A DNA stretch of 64,000 nucleotides from Castor canadensis (GCF_047511655.1 NC_133387.1:41582853-41646852); one strand, 5' to 3'. Shown: positions 1 to 13,084, counted from the stretch's first letter. The notes: generated from the sequence alone by a model not told the origin. Numbers and translations: made by a program.

Positions 1-60
1 TGTGATTGAGAACTTACATTTTCATAAAGCCTTTATGCTTGGAGACCTATGTTTCAAATA

Positions 61-126
61 TGCATGCAATCTCCCTGATCTCTGCCTCTTGAATAGCTAG
101 GATTATAGGCATGAGCAACCGGCCCT
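61..126 (-). mobile_element. B1-like SINE fragment
   Basis: On the plus strand this reads like the reverse complement of a 7SL-derived unit: ctgatctctgcctc, then a tagctaggattataggcatgagc motif. Only about 65 bp remain and the 5' part of the unit is missing. The same motif occurs in the full minus-strand composite SINEs at 51.4 and 59.3 kb. Confidence 0.7.
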
Positions 127-172
127 TGGCTTATGCATGCCATTTTAATAGTTGTTTCTCAGAACACACTGC

Positions 173-213
173 ATTCACATACACACACACACATACACAG
201 GCATGCACACTTT
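173..213. repeat. CA-rich microsatellite
   Basis: A short interrupted (CA)n tract (cacatacacacacacacatacac and similar) of about 40 bp. The open frame across it, rich in alternating His/Thr, is a by-product of the repeat and not a gene. Confidence 0.85.
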
Positions 214-3200
214 ATAAACTTCAATTATCTTGTTTGGAGAAGTATTCATTTAGCATTTTTTCATGCCTTCCTTGGTAAAATCTTCCATGAGTTGGAGACT
301 CACTTCCACTTAATTAATGCATCAACAATGACTAAGAGGGCTGTTCATCAGCTCTATAAAATTCAGCAATGTGTGTAAAAATTATGCTCTACTTCATCAC
401 CCTTCTTTCCCTTGGACTATTTGAGGTAGACTGGCTAAGGTGAACTTCTATGGTTACCACTCACTCAACTGTATAAATTGGGAAAATTATTTCACTTTTA
501 CTAGTTTCCATTTCCTTAGTTGTTCATTGAAAATACTGAAATTTATCTGGCATAACATTCATGTAATTAAATGAGAACATTTATGATATAGAATGAGTAC
601 AACTCATTAACAGGAAATGCTCTACATGTGCTACTTCCTTTTATTCTACCATTTCATCCTCACTTCACTTTCATCTCATCATCTAATGTGTCTAAATCTT
701 TTAGTTAAACAAAACTCCAAAGTATATTTTATATTCTTTCTATATCATTTAATTAATTTCTAAATTATCTAGCTGGTGTAGTGAAGTTCTCTTAAGAGGC
801 AGTGAAATTAGAAGGCAAATCAAAGATCCAACCATGCCATGGTTGTATACATTTAACCAGTCATCTTTAGTTTAATACTTTTAGGTAACTAAAAACAGGC
901 AGCATTTCCTTCACTAAGAGTAAAATGAACAGACCTTATGAAAAGATATCTAATATGAAATTTGAAAATAGAACATTTACTTTTTCTTGACTTATGCTCA
1001 TACCTGATCTTTAAAAACTTAGATGATTAATGTCAAGATAAATAATTCTGTCACAAAACTGGAACTTTTATGCAATTTCAAAATATAGGTTAAATACACT
1101 GTTTGAGATAATGCAAATAATTACAGACATGCTAAATCAAGAAGATGAATATTTTTCTTGCATAAATTATGTAAAATTAAAACATAAAGAACATGCATTC
1201 CTTGATTTTGAGGTCTCATTCAAACTATGTCTCTATGCCTGAAAGAAACTGAGTCAGGATGAAAATGTTGGTCTGTCACTTTCAAACCAACAAATCAGGC
1301 ATTTCTCTGATTAGCCCATTATAGAATGATAAATCAACATTTTGTCTTATCTTTCCTCTTGCTTTGTGATATATTGTTAGTATCATTTTGGAAAATCTTC
1401 TGCTTTATTCTCCATTGTTAGAAACACTCTTGGGATATTGATGTGTCACAAGAGAGAAACTATACAACTTGGAAGTCACTGGGCAAGGCAAAATTTACTT
1501 CTGCAGCAGGGTGTGCCTCAGGCAAAGAGACTGGTAAGCAAGCACACCAGTTGGTAATCTGCTCAGGTTTTCTCTCTAACGCAATGCTGCCCCTCACCTG
1601 GATTGGGCAGGTTCCTGGTTCACAGTCTGCACATTGGATAGGTCAGGGAAATGGGCTTTGAAGACAAAGAAGTTTAAAAGTTCAGGGAAGCAATAATTGT
1701 CTTAGGTTCTCAACTCTGGAACCAGGGCATCTAGTGGAAACAGGAACTTGCCTGCCTTAGGAAAACAACCCTTTATTTTTAACAGAAACTTTTATCAGTT
1801 TAAGCAGAGTCCATGAAGCTTATAGGAAATGAGTTAGCAAATCTAACATTTGTAACAGTGGTGGTTACTGATTAAATCCTTTGATAGAAAAGATACAACC
1901 TAAGCTGATTTTTATACCCATTAACAAAATTATTTCATTTTTAGAAAATATCACTGCACTGCTCACTAAATTATCATTTGAATACCAACAAATTTAGGTC
2001 ACTTATAAAACTTTAGAACTGAAATTTTTAACCAAATTATGCCTAAGAGACAAATGATTTCCACTTTGTGACTTATCCAGTGGAATAATCCAAAAGTTTA
2101 GTCCAGAGGATTCTTATGATTCTATCTACATAGGTTTGCTCTAATTATCATGTTGATTTTATCAGTATTGTGGCATTGGTTACATTTGGAGTACCAAATA
2201 AAGGGAAAAAAGGGAAGTAGTTGTACAGTAGCCAGTAGAACATCTTCTCTAAATAGCAGCAACCCTCTTTCCACTTCTTGGCCAGAATCAATTGCCCTAA
2301 CTAAAAATTATAACCCCTTTTTCTCATTATCTGAGAATCATGAAATGAGCAGGTAACAGCATTTATTTCCAGTTAAATATAAATAATTGCTGTTTCTAGA
2401 ACATTCTTGCACTTTTAGTTAAAGTCAGAAACCTAAGTCTCAGATAAAATAAGAAAATGTGTGAGTCAGTTAAAATTGTGAAAGCAACCAGGCCTTAGAT
2501 ATTGGATCCATGCATTTCAGTTATGTAAGAAGCATCACTACATGTAGGTAGCTGACATAGAATATTTATTGTATAGTATAAGAAATGATTTTATACTACC
2601 TGGCATGAGTTTTCAATAGAGCATCCTACAGTTTATAAAACACAGGTGCTTTGGGGTGGTAGAGTACATAATAATGCAAGTAAAGTGTGCCATCCTATCT
2701 CCTTACTGCTTTCACTGTCACATGAGTTCCTCAGGAAGAAAAATTGTCTAAGATACTAAGCTATAAGTAACATTGAGTAATTCCTTGCTGGTGAGAAAAA
2801 TCTGGACAGAGTTTAATGTAGGAGAAAAATTAGTTTTATCCCAGAATATTTATTTATTCCAATGAGGGAAAACTGTTTCCTTCTCCAAGATGGAAGGAGT
2901 CTAATAAAGTGAAAGTGTTACATGGTATAGCAGCCTTCTTCAGGATTGGTATCAAATCAGGGGCTCTGTTTTGAACCCTATAATAATTATAATACTTAAG
3001 TTCCTAATATTAGTAAGAAAAGTACCTAATGTCTGACCTATGCCTGGTCCCTATCCTTGACATCAAAATTATTTTCTTTATTTTTCAATGTTATTTATTT
3101 TCACTTTCTTGCCTTCACTTTATTCTTGAACTTAATCCAGGATAACAGTTTAAAATGGGCAACTCATGTCACTCATCAGTTTATCTCCCTGGATCTGTGG

Positions 3201-4490
3201 TCTATATAGAGCTAGTTGCCATTAAAGCTGCTTTTCAAATCAGTACTTGCTCAAAGAGAATTATTGTGGCTCTAATGTTCAGAGTCATCTATTTCAGATT
3301 TCCCTCTTGAAGCCTGACAGGTTTTACTCAACTTCTCACCCTGCCACACATATTTTTATCACCACTTAATCTGCTAGTTTATTATAGTAGAGTGGGACAA
3401 CTGCTTGTTTGGATCAGAAAGATAGCTCTTTTCTTGTTCTGGAAAACTTACGGTCATAGAACAAATGCAGAAGTGAAATATATTACCTATAAAACACATA
3501 TATAAAAGATATTTACAAAGGATATTTCTTTTGTGGTAGCAGGTCTAAGAATATCTATGTATGTTTAACTTTGGAGTAGAATATTCTATATTCTCCAAGC
3601 ACTTCAAAGAGTTGAGAGGCCTCTGCATTATCAAGATGCTTATCTTTGTCCTCTGGCACAGAGGCTTGCCAAGGCTTTTATTTTTTTTCAACATTTTTTT
3701 CTCCTTTACATTACCAGGAAGTGATAAATGTAAAAGAATGTGATATTCCTTAGGACACTGATATAGCCACATTTTTTTCAAGCAAATTTATAACACAAAA
3801 TTGGAATATTGCTTGGACCCTGAGGCAAAAACAGCAAGATGTGTACTGTTTTCCCTCCCAGGTAGGAACAAACTACCTTCACTATTCTTCTATTTGCTGG
3901 ACAATGGAAGAAAATGTTCATCTGCTTAATAACTACATAGTACATTCAAAGGGTTGTAATAACTTTCTTTATTAAGGAGACCTCATCAAGAAAAGCAACT
4001 ATAATTAAATTCACCACCTGATTAAGCCAGTAATAATCCACCATTATTCTCCAAGTTATATTTGTCTTCTGCATTAATCTAACTTGGGATGTGATAAGAA
4101 TCATTAATCTTCATCTCTCAAGGCTTTAATAGTGGCATTAACAGGTACAATTTCTCCATAGGTAGAGTTGATTTTGACTTACTCTTTTGGAAGAAAAAAG
4201 AAATTCCAGAGGCTTCCATTTTGGCATTTCTACCACAGTGGGATTTACACCAGTGGTTTTCCATCTACAACAAATCTTGATATAAGAAAGTATACTACTC
4301 TTTTTTCTCCTTTTGTTCCTCACTCCCAATTTTATAGACTTAATGCCTGATTTCTAACATTCTCCCATAAGCAAAGCCTGAGAAGATGTTACTGTCATTT
4401 GCCCTTTGAAACACATTAATGACCAAATGAAGAAGAAAGGTTATAAGCTTCAAACAGAGCCACATGGATTTCTTACTGCAAATTCATTAC
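214..4490. other. AT-rich sequence, no gene recognised
   Basis: About 4.3 kb of low-GC DNA with stops in all frames. The open frames of 60-78 codons (for example near 1443, 2150 and 3545) have no recognisable family features and overlap on both strands, so they look like chance frames. A slightly GC-richer patch at 1440-1680 might be an old LTR remnant, but I could not assign it. I saw no clear splice-bounded exon. Confidence 0.6.
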
Positions 4491-4494
4491 CTAC

Positions 4495-4625
4495 TAAATC
4501 GTGTGAGACTTTGCTCACATTACTTAACTTTTCTAAGCTTTAGTTTCCTCATCTGTAACTAGGTAATAGATATCCTCTCTGAAGACTTAGGATGCAAAAT
4601 TATTGGGCATAGTAGGTATTCTACC
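4495..4625 (+). mobile_element. MIR SINE
   Basis: Matches the MIR core order: tgagactttgctcacattacttaac, then gctttagtttcctcatctgtaa, then a gggcatagtaggtatt tail. It is strongly diverged, as expected for this ancient mammal-wide SINE. Confidence 0.75.
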
Positions 4626-4699
4626 CACAGGGTCTAAAACATATGCTGTTCTTTACTCCAGTTCTCCAACCCTTCTGTTCTTCCTTCAGATTTCTCTGG

Positions 4700-4985
4700 A
4701 AATCATCTTCTATTCCTTTTTCTCTATTGAGATCAAATTTTTCCTCTTATATATACTCCCTTAACATCTCTCTCCCCCTATTTATCTCCCCCTTGTTTAT
4801 CTCATCTGTAATTTTACATTCATTTTTGTATTTGTATGATTAATGTCTTTCTTCACCTCTGCTCTTCCTTGAGGGAAGAGAACATGTCTGGCTTTGCTTA
4901 TCTTTATCTTCCCAGTGTTTAGTATAGAACTTAGCCATTGTAGGAACTTAAAATTATTGAATGAATGAATAAATATCACAAGGCC
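4700..4985 (+). mobile_element. L2 LINE 3' end
   Basis: Contains the L2 tail pattern: ccttgagggaagagaacatgtctg, then ttcccagtgtttagtatagaac, ending in attattgaatgaatgaataaat. Pyrimidine-rich sequence before it fits the upstream L2 3' region. It lies directly behind the MIR. Confidence 0.75.
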
Positions 4986-5297
4986 ACAGTGAGCATTGTT
5001 AAAAGCTAATGAGCATATACTGTTGATAATATTACATGCCATGTGGTTTTTTCCCACTCCAATATTTAAAATCTAAATATCACAAATATCACTAATTTCT
5101 ACATTATAAATTGAGAAAGTGAATATCTTGATGATACATTTAAAATCTCAAGTTAGTGATGTAATTTGTCTTCATACCCAACTCACCTAATATCACACAT
5201 TTTAAGTGATGTAATCATTAGGCTAAGCCAGACTGACCACAGTTGAATCACTAGTTCTGCATAGGTTTTACGTAAGTGAACATTTAAGAGTACACTA

Positions 5298-5420
5298 AAG
5301 TAAATCTGGGGGTGGTAAGGGAGGGGGTGGGGGCAGGGGGGAGAAATGAACCAAGCCTTGTATGCACATATGAATAATAAAAGAAAAAGGAAAAAAAATT
5401 TAAAAAAAAAGTATATCTGG
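5298..5420 (+). mobile_element. Very short 5'-truncated L1 3' end with target-site duplication
   Basis: The insert (about 5310-5408) is a G-rich 3' UTR tract (runs of 4-6 G), then tgtatgcacatatgaataat and an A-rich tail. The same 3' UTR end lies in reverse complement at 32571 onward. The flanks aagtaaatctgg (5298-5309) and aagtatatctgg (5409-5420) differ at one base and look like the target-site duplication. Only about 100 bp of the L1 was copied. Confidence 0.8.
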
Positions 5421-7045
5421 TAGAAGGTGGCTATTTAAGAACTTTTTATTGTTACAAGCTAATACTGATAATAATGACAGTGATTTGCATGGGAATATGA
5501 GAAAAAGGACCAGCAAATATTTTAGGAGACTCAAATTTTTAAGTACCATAGGTTGTGGCTATAGCTGTTTATAAACTCAATTTTCAGGTAGACCTTATAA
5601 GGTTCTGATAGATACTTTCCTTTTTCATCCCAGGTACTTAAAAATACTTAAGAATTAGGGGATAACTTGCCTACTGAACAAAATGATAAAGGTTCTTTTT
5701 GTTCCCAGTTTCACAGTTCATGTTTGTTTTCATGGTTTGTGGAGGAAAGAAACTACTATTATGATGTTCAAATGATAGCAGCACTTTTATCAGACAGTCC
5801 ATTAGTCAGTTCCCTCAATGTGAAAAGTTGGACATTGTCTACACAGCTGTCATTTAGCATTCTCACCCATGAAAAGAAAAGTTAAAGGAAGGTGGAATCT
5901 TGCTTTTTTCCTGTTTCAAAAATAAAACAAGGCCAGTAAAACTGTCATCAGGTCACTTTTTTCAGAAAAGCATTGGCAGTGGTCCCAAAAATAGATTGAA
6001 TTGTAAGTGGAAAACATCCCCATTGATTTTTACAGGACAAAGCAGAATAGCCAGGAACAAAGCAGGCCAGGAGTTGAAAATTAGGGAAGAAACTAAGCTA
6101 TGAAAGAACTCCTACTAATGTCTTTCCTTTCTTGGATATACAAATAATTTAGGATTGGGCTCACTGTTAAATGTCTGGCTAAAGATTGATTAACTTGTTG
6201 CTTCTTATTCTGGTCCCCAACTCATGACATTAACAAATTAGAGATAAATGACAAGAAAGCTCTCTGCCAGACGCAGTACCAATATTATAAGATACTCAGG
6301 CAGGGTGGCTTTGTTTCCAGTGACTCAATTCACATTCCTTTGGATTCAAGTGGAAATCATGATCTGACTTGCATTGAAATCAAACCTGCTGAAACTTTGC
6401 AATTTGGCAAGATAACACTATAAAAAATACTGTGTTGTTATTAAACATTTATCCTTAAGCATAATGCTACTAAAACTGAGAAAGAGATTCTATGGTTAAA
6501 TAAGTAATGAAATTTCTCCTGAAAATAAGAAAGAATTAAGAGTTATCTGCTGTTTCTTTCTCACAGTATCACTTCACTAGCTTTTGTTGGATGGGAAACA
6601 CTTTTGAGTGAAATTCTTAATGGAAAGTATAATGATTAATTTTGAGTAATTTTCTACAAGTTAAATAGATTCAAGTTACAGAAATATCCTACTTGAGAGA
6701 CATTCTTTTTTGCATGCAAATTTTATTTATAATTATGTGATACTCATACATTGATATGATTTAAACAGAAAATAAACATATTTTCTTCATTAATGACTCA
6801 CCAATGTTATAAAGCAGTATTTGCAATTTTAAATAGTGGCAATTTGATTCAGCACTCTCTCCTAATTATGCTTTTGTTTCTTTTGTACTTGAAAGAAAAA
6901 TAACATCCATTTTATAGAGATTAAAGCTCACTTACAGGTTATTGTGGATATAGATATTGCTAACATTTTTTAAGACATTTGCCAAGAAGCTTGCAACAAC
7001 AAAAGAACCAAGGGGTGAAATAAATGTTTTGAAATACTTCTTCAC
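5421..7045. other. Unique AT-rich sequence
   Basis: No repeat family or gene was recognised. The open frames near 5667 and 5900 are short, have no domain features and are not bounded by splice signals I would trust. Confidence 0.55.
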
Positions 7046-7140
7046 CTGTGAGAGCTGGTATACTGTTGGAAGCCATTGACTTCTGCCTATGGCAGTCTGC
7101 ATAGTCTGGCTGTGTGTTACCACATCCGTGAAAAACATTC
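7046..7140 (-). other. Candidate exon, minus strand, host gene unknown
   Basis: Read on the minus strand, this 95-bp segment follows a pyrimidine tract ending in tttttcttttttag and is followed by cag/gtgaag, a good donor match. No AG lies between a plausible branch region (tgtgac) and the acceptor. Two of three frames are open across it. One reads through NVFHGCGNTQPDYADCH and the other through FFTDVVTHSQTMQTAIGR. I recognise neither peptide. It could be a coding or lncRNA exon of a minus-strand transcript, or a chance pair of splice-like sites. No partner exon was found. Confidence 0.3.
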
Positions 7141-7432
7141 CTAAAAAAGAAAAATGTGGTCACAAATTCTAAGGGCAGTTGGAAATTAAAAAGTGCACAA
7201 GACTATAACTAGAAAATAAGAGGCAAATTTATGTAAGGAACAAAAAAGAGTAATTAGTAATTTTTCCTAAACCCCGAGAATCCCCTCCATCAAAGTAGTT
7301 TTTGTAATATCAATAAACAATGCTAAATAAACTAACTCATAATTCCCAACAATTTTTGTGGAGAATTTCATACATCCAATGGCAAAATATAAACAAGTGT
7401 ATGGATGGAAAATCTATGTAATAAATGAGGAA

Positions 7433-7537
7433 ATAGGGCAGTGGGGTGGCTCATCAGTAGAGCACCTGCCTAGCAAGCACCAGGCCTTCAGTCAAACCCC
7501 AGCACTGCCAATAAATGAATACACAAATAAATGAGAA
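7433..7537 (+). mobile_element. tRNA/ID-like SINE monomer
   Basis: Body from gggcagtggggtggctcatcag to accccagcactgcc carries A-box-like (tggctcatcagtagagc) and B-box-like (cttcagtcaaacccc) segments. Flanks share aataaatgag with a gaaa-type continuation, probably the target-site duplication. It is the same unit that forms the 3' part of the composite SINEs in this window. Confidence 0.8.
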
Positions 7538-8034
7538 AGTGAACAAGACTTATGATAAAAGGAGTTACAATTTCATAGAAAAGTGAATTGAGTTAATAGG
7601 GATTCAGCATATTAGTTGTTATTCTCCAAAATTATTTTAATAACTATTATAGGCAATATAAATTTTTAATTCTAGAGATGAAAAATAAGTGTGGTCACTC
7701 TAAGTGACAATGAGTATGATGAACTAAATAAAATGAAGATTCTGTATACTTGGAAGAAAACCATGTGAATTAAGAACTCGATATTTTAGTACAAAGAAAA
7801 TTAATACAGAACTATAAACAGAAACTTAAATATAGTCTATTCTGGCATGATAATAACATTTACTTGAATGGAAATTATACTTTAAATATGTCTTTCACTG
7901 GACCTCTGTTGTTTGGTAGTATAGTTAAATCAACTACAACCATAGTTTTGTTGTTGTGTATGATTAAGATCATGCACATTATAATTTATATTGTCATTTA
8001 AAAATGGAAAGGTGTCAAGCCATTAATACCTACC

Positions 8035-8400
8035 AAGATTTATTAAAATGCTTATTAAGTGACTATTATATACAGAGACTTTCTAGAAGCTACAGATATA
8101 GCAAAGAACAAGGCTCATAAACCAATGGAATTTACATTTTAGAAGAGAGAAGTTCAGTAAAACTATTTTAAATAATGATAGATACCTGCTTCAAAGAATC
8201 ATAAGGTAAGGTAGGTAGGTAGTAGAAAAGAGTAATGGAGTTTCTTCCATTGGGAGACAGGAAATTCATCTCTGAAGAAGTGACATTTGAACCACAGACT
8301 AAATGAGGAAGAGTGAAACATTGAGAAAACAAGTTAGGAGGCCATAGCCATAGCCTGACACAACACAGCAAGGGTCACTGTGGGAGCACTAGCAGACACA
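8035..8400 (-). mobile_element. L2 LINE fragment
   Basis: The plus strand shows the reverse-complement L2 pattern: gcttattaagtgactattatatacagagact, then ctacagatatagcaaagaacaagg, then agaagtgacatttgaaccacagac and atgaggaagagtg. It is old and diverged. Confidence 0.65.
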
Positions 8401-10849
8401 AGGTAATGAGGATAGAGAGGTATCTATGATGCAGGAGAAAATTATTTGCAATATTATTCTACCAGTAGCATTTGCCTCAATTTTCTCCCTGAACATCTAA
8501 GGCAGGTTTCAACAGGGCCAGAGGGAAGACTTTTAGATGCAAATCTAGAATTTAAAACTAAAGAACTGTGTTCATCACAGTAGAAAAATCAAATCCCTAT
8601 GGTTCTAAAGACTGCCAAAAGAGATAACTGTCCTCTCATCTTCAGCAAAGAGCCACAGCGGTGAAGTCATGATCAAAATACTTAATAGGGAAGAGCCATA
8701 TAAAAGGCAGAGACTGTTACAGTCACTAAACTGCTACTACTAGTGCTCATATTAATTGTTCTAGAAAAGAATATTGCATGCTATTATGCTATTACCTTAT
8801 AATTTGTGATGCAAACTACAGAAAACAGAAGATAGGGTAATTTGCTTTGCTGTATTTATCACAGTAAACAAGAGCAAAATTCTCAGAGTTCATTTGGAAT
8901 AATTACACATTTTACTTGGAATATTGCTTTAAATTCATAAGGCTTAGCATATAATTTCCCTCAAATGTTAAATTCCTAAACATACAAAATACATACGATA
9001 TTTTGTTTACCGTCTGCTTAACATAGTCAAAAACTGAGAGGTATATGTCCTACCTACAAATGACTCCAAAGTCTTCAATGAACAATGAAAATGTTTTATA
9101 AATATAGTCTATAATCTTATCAAGATAGATGGATGCATGGAATCCTATTGGTGCCCAGATAGTAAATAGGATTTTTAAAAAACATTTAAGATGTTTTAAA
9201 TATTATCTACCAAATACACACACACACACACACATACACGCGTATACACACACACATATCTGAGAGACTGAGGAGGGTGCTAGCAACAAGACTTAGCTTT
9301 GAAAAATCCAAAAGCAAGTTCTTCAAAGAAAGTATATGTTTTCCCTGGAACATTGCTTAGTTGGCCTGTTGTCAGCAAGCAAAAAGAAACTCAATGTTAT
9401 CATTTATGACACAGCACACAACATGATAAAGAGAAAGGAATCTGGGCTGAATGATGAGATGATCCTGAAGAACTCAAGACAATTTGCAGCAGAACGTTAG
9501 GACTGAAGCAGCATTCTTCTCAGCACTGCTTGTTGCCAGCCCACTGAAGTGAGCAACAAGCCCTATTGGAATTATTAAAAGCTGAGTGAATGAAAGAAAG
9601 ACAGGAAACCTCATTAAACGCTTCCAGGACTTTACTTATTATGACTATCCCCATATGGGAACCAATAATCTAATAATGGTATTATGTTTCCAATAATATA
9701 ACTAAATATATCTTATTGCAAATAATTGTGGCTTGGCACACTATTAATATGTTTCACAGAAAAAATTTTAATTCAAAGATCTTATTTTATTCATAGTGCA
9801 TAAAATTTAACAAAGTAAAAATAAATTGGTACTAGAAGATACTACAGAGAATCAAATAATAGCATAGAATAATAATGTAATGTCTATCTTTTCTATTTTT
9901 TCAGTCTAGACTGCTTTTCTTTTACTCCCTACCAGTTTTGATAAACTGAGTTTTGCTTGATTGTCTAAACTCATCTAGATGCACCTTGTTGTCCTCCACA
10001 AATGTATATAAATTTGCTTTCTTAACCTCTTTTTTATCCTAAATACCCCCTACCACACTTATAATTTAGTAGTTTATATTTTAGATTTGTTGTATCAAAT
10101 ATGCTTAGACCTTTTGACCTTTCAGCTGCTCCCTTCCCACCATTCACTGTCAAAAATGGTAGTTTTTTTCATTTTTTTCTTTTCTTAATTTCTCAAAGAG
10201 ATTCTTTACAGGAAAATTTTAACTCAGCAAAAAATATAAAAGACATCAATTATAAACAAAAATAACTGACAATCCATGTAATGGGCTATTATTATTTCAG
10301 TGGAGTTTATAATGGTAATTGTACTGTTAAGGGGTAAGACCAAGAAGGAGAGAAGGACATAGAAGTTCAGATATTAGCTCCAAGTATAAGTAGATAAAAT
10401 TTTTGGAGGTGTTTATGAAACATATATAGGCAGTACCATCAGGAAAGAAGTTTACCATGTGAGGGAAAAACTTAGGATAAGTAATATGTTATTAGAGATT
10501 CTGCTTTGCAGCAAAAGCAAATGAATTTATAGTAGGAAAATGTAATATCTTTTCCTCACCCATTATTGGGTTCATGGTTGAGATCCTTATAATAAAAAAA
10601 TTAACAAGAGAGAAAGCACGTAAATTTGTTTTACTTGATACAGGAACTTTCAAAAATGAAGTCCCAAAGAAAAAGGTAAACCTGTATATTTGATGCTACT
10701 TTTGATGAAGAAGTGGACAGTAGTACACAAGCATATTTGGACAAAGAGTGTATGATCTAATGGTAATGAACTAGGGGGAATTTTGCAAGGCCTGTTTGTT
10801 CAAACTCTTCACTGAGTCTCTGAATCTTCAGCACTGTATCAGTTTTAAG
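8401..10849. other. Unique AT-rich sequence
   Basis: No gene was recognised. Apart from the CA repeat at 9216-9260 I see no clear repeat family. Long A+T runs make frames short. Confidence 0.55.
9216..9260. repeat. CA microsatellite
   Basis: (CA)n broken by a cgcgtata element in the middle, about 45 bp in total. Confidence 0.9.
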
Positions 10850-11195
10850 TTTCAGGAACAAAATACTTGAGATAATCAACTTAAAAAAAAAGAAAGATTT
10901 ATTTTGGCTCACACTTTTGTAGGTTTCTTTCCATGGTTAGTTGGCCCATTGCTTTGGGGCCTGTGGCAAGGAAGTGACTCATGGTTGGAGTGTGTGGTAG
11001 AGGAAGCTGATCACCTCATGGCAGCCAGGAAGCAAAAACAGAAAGAGAGAAGGGGCTGGTGTCCCAATAGCTCCTTTAAGGACCCTCTCTCAATAACCTA
11101 ACTTCCTTTGACAATGCCCTATTTCCTAAAGGCTTCACCAGCTCTTAATAGCAACATATGGGCCTTGGAGGACAATCAAAATTCAAACTATAGCA
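10850..11195 (-). mobile_element. MaLR-type LTR (ERVL-MaLR)
   Basis: The plus strand is the reverse complement of a MaLR LTR: aaaatacttgagataatcaac, then agatttattttggctcac, tccatggttagttggcccattgc, then tcacctcatggcagccaggaagc. The LTR at 47276-47735 carries the same features in the forward direction. The open frame at 10904-11101 is LTR sequence and not a gene. Confidence 0.8.
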
Positions 11196-12330
11196 AAAGA
11201 CTATGGTTCCCTTTCGTTAGCATTTAGGGAGGACACCACTAGAATGAGGGTCTTATGAACTACCTTAGAAGAATATCAGGAAGTTCTTTCATGTTTCCAC
11301 TTCAGGGAAAAAAGGCAGGTGAAAGTCAAAGAGACTTTCCTGCTTCTGCTGTTTTCTCAAATGCCTATGTACCATATTCAGGGGTAGAATATACAGAGCT
11401 TCATTAAGTTAAAACAAAAAAATTAGATAAATATGATTCAGGAAGTAAAAGATGTTTTGGTCAAAAGGGACTTATAGTTAAGGTATTGTTTCCAGAGAGA
11501 GCAATGAAATTGCACAGGAAAAGAAAAAGTTCATACTATATTAGAAGGAAAACTGAACTTTCACCTATCTGCTTGGTAATTGCCTGTCAACTCTTCTTAA
11601 ACCTGATCTATCAAATCTCTTTTTGTTTTTAATTCCCTCCATGCACACCAAATCTTCAGTCAAATTTTCATGGTTCCATGGTACTTCCCAGACCTGTCTT
11701 CTGCTATCAATCCATGGAAGAAATCCTAGTGGAGGAAGACTTGGAGCATCTACATTTATAATCATATTTTGCTACTTTATAAATGACCATATTCATTATT
11801 CAAAAACAGAAAATTTTAAGAGTCAGAGGGAAAACCACATAGAAGTAAACTGGGATGATAACAGCCATAAATTGCAACTATCTGACAAACTACAACATTT
11901 GTTAACCCTATTTTTAAAACCTATATAAACTACTTTGCCTAGGTCCTTGTACATGTTATCCTCCAAAATTTAGCATTCATCAGTTTTAGCCATGGATTCT
12001 AGAAACTCCATGTGAGTATGGGCAGATGTGAAGATAGGTATCCTGTCTCCCTCAAAAGGGAAGAACAGGAAGACTTCAAAATTAAATCTGAGAGTGGTGA
12101 GATCTGTGCCATACTTATTGCCAAGAACCCTGGGAGAAGGACATCTTGTAACTGTTGGATGATACTGGCAAAGGAATATTACAGAGGCAAGTGCCTAAGA
12201 TTTTAGAAGCATGTTGACCCTTAAAGGCAGCTCCACTAAGCTTCTTAATCCCCAGTTACATGAAGAAGCACCCAGGTTTTCACTGCCCTCAAGAAGGATG
12301 TAGAAATTTATTGCACTTCTTTATTGGTTC
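11196..12330. other. Unique sequence, no gene recognised
   Basis: A plus-strand open frame of 101 codons at 11623-11928 has no recognisable motif. It overlaps a minus-strand frame of 66 codons and is not bounded by clear splice sites. I regard it as chance. Confidence 0.5.
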
Positions 12331-12334
12331 ACTG

Positions 12335-12520
12335 CCTACTTCTTTATTGGTTTTTAGTTCAGTTGCCCATTTCTTTATTGGGTCACTGATTTGGGGGAGT
12401 TTAGTTTTTTGAGCCCCCTTTATATCTGGCTACCAGTCCCTTGTCTGATGTATACCTAGCAAAGATTTTTTCCCACTCTGTGGTAGTCTTTCCAATTTAG
12501 AGACCATTTCCTTAGCTGTG
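12335..12520 (-). mobile_element. L1 ORF2 fragment
   Basis: Parallel to the L1 segments at 13.4 and 33.7 kb: tttagttcagttgcccatttctttattg, ccttgtctgatgtatacctagcaaag, ttcccactctgtgg and tagagaccatttcc. Just upstream, ttctttattggtt-type words recur about three times between 12318 and 12380, a small local duplication at its edge. Confidence 0.8.
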
Positions 12521-13084
12521 CAGGTAGCTACTGCTTTGTGGCCTGCCTTCACTTATCCAATGCACAACATCAAATTGTAACTTGTGATTGCACCTACACA
12601 CACAATATTGTTTTCTCCAATGCTTTGTGCTCCTACTGGGCCTCTGGCTAACCCCTCCCATCCCTTCACAGCTTCAGACTAACTTCTGTAGTAAACTCCT
12701 TGGCAAAGCTCTCCTCAGCATGATGCAGGTTTCTAGCTGCACGTTCTGTGGCATTAAGCTGATCTCTTCATGTATCTGCTTCCATTACTAAATCAGCTCT
12801 TATCTGATAAGACATGTATTGCATTTGCCTTTGTGTTTCCAATAGCAATATATGTTCCTTGATGTTGAATAAATATTGTTTTAGCAGCGGATTTATATTA
12901 TATTGACCACACAATTAGATATGATGCAATATTAACAAGTACTATATAATGTTTACAATAAAAAAAAAAACCTTCCACGACCCTTCATGAAATTTTTCCT
13001 TTTTTCTTCCTGTGGGAAGGTAGATGGTATGTATCCTCTAAATGCCCTCTTTGCTGCTCTATTTTTTATGCTTTTGTGTTTCAC
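12521..13084. other. Unique sequence between L1 fragments
   Basis: No gene was recognised. The open frame at 12588-12791 has no family features. Confidence 0.5.

Noticed and set aside
133-378. 81-codon plus frame with repeated His/Thr
   Set aside because: Produced by the CA-rich microsatellite; no domain or splice context.
7433-7515. tRNA gene suggested by A-box and B-box-like segments
   Set aside because: The unit recurs as the tRNA-like part of SINEs, with tail and target duplication; it is a retroposon, not a functional tRNA.
10904-11101. 65-codon plus frame with Trp-rich start
   Set aside because: Lies wholly inside a reverse MaLR LTR.
11623-11928. 101-codon plus frame
   Set aside because: No motif, overlapping opposite frame, composition same as surroundings.
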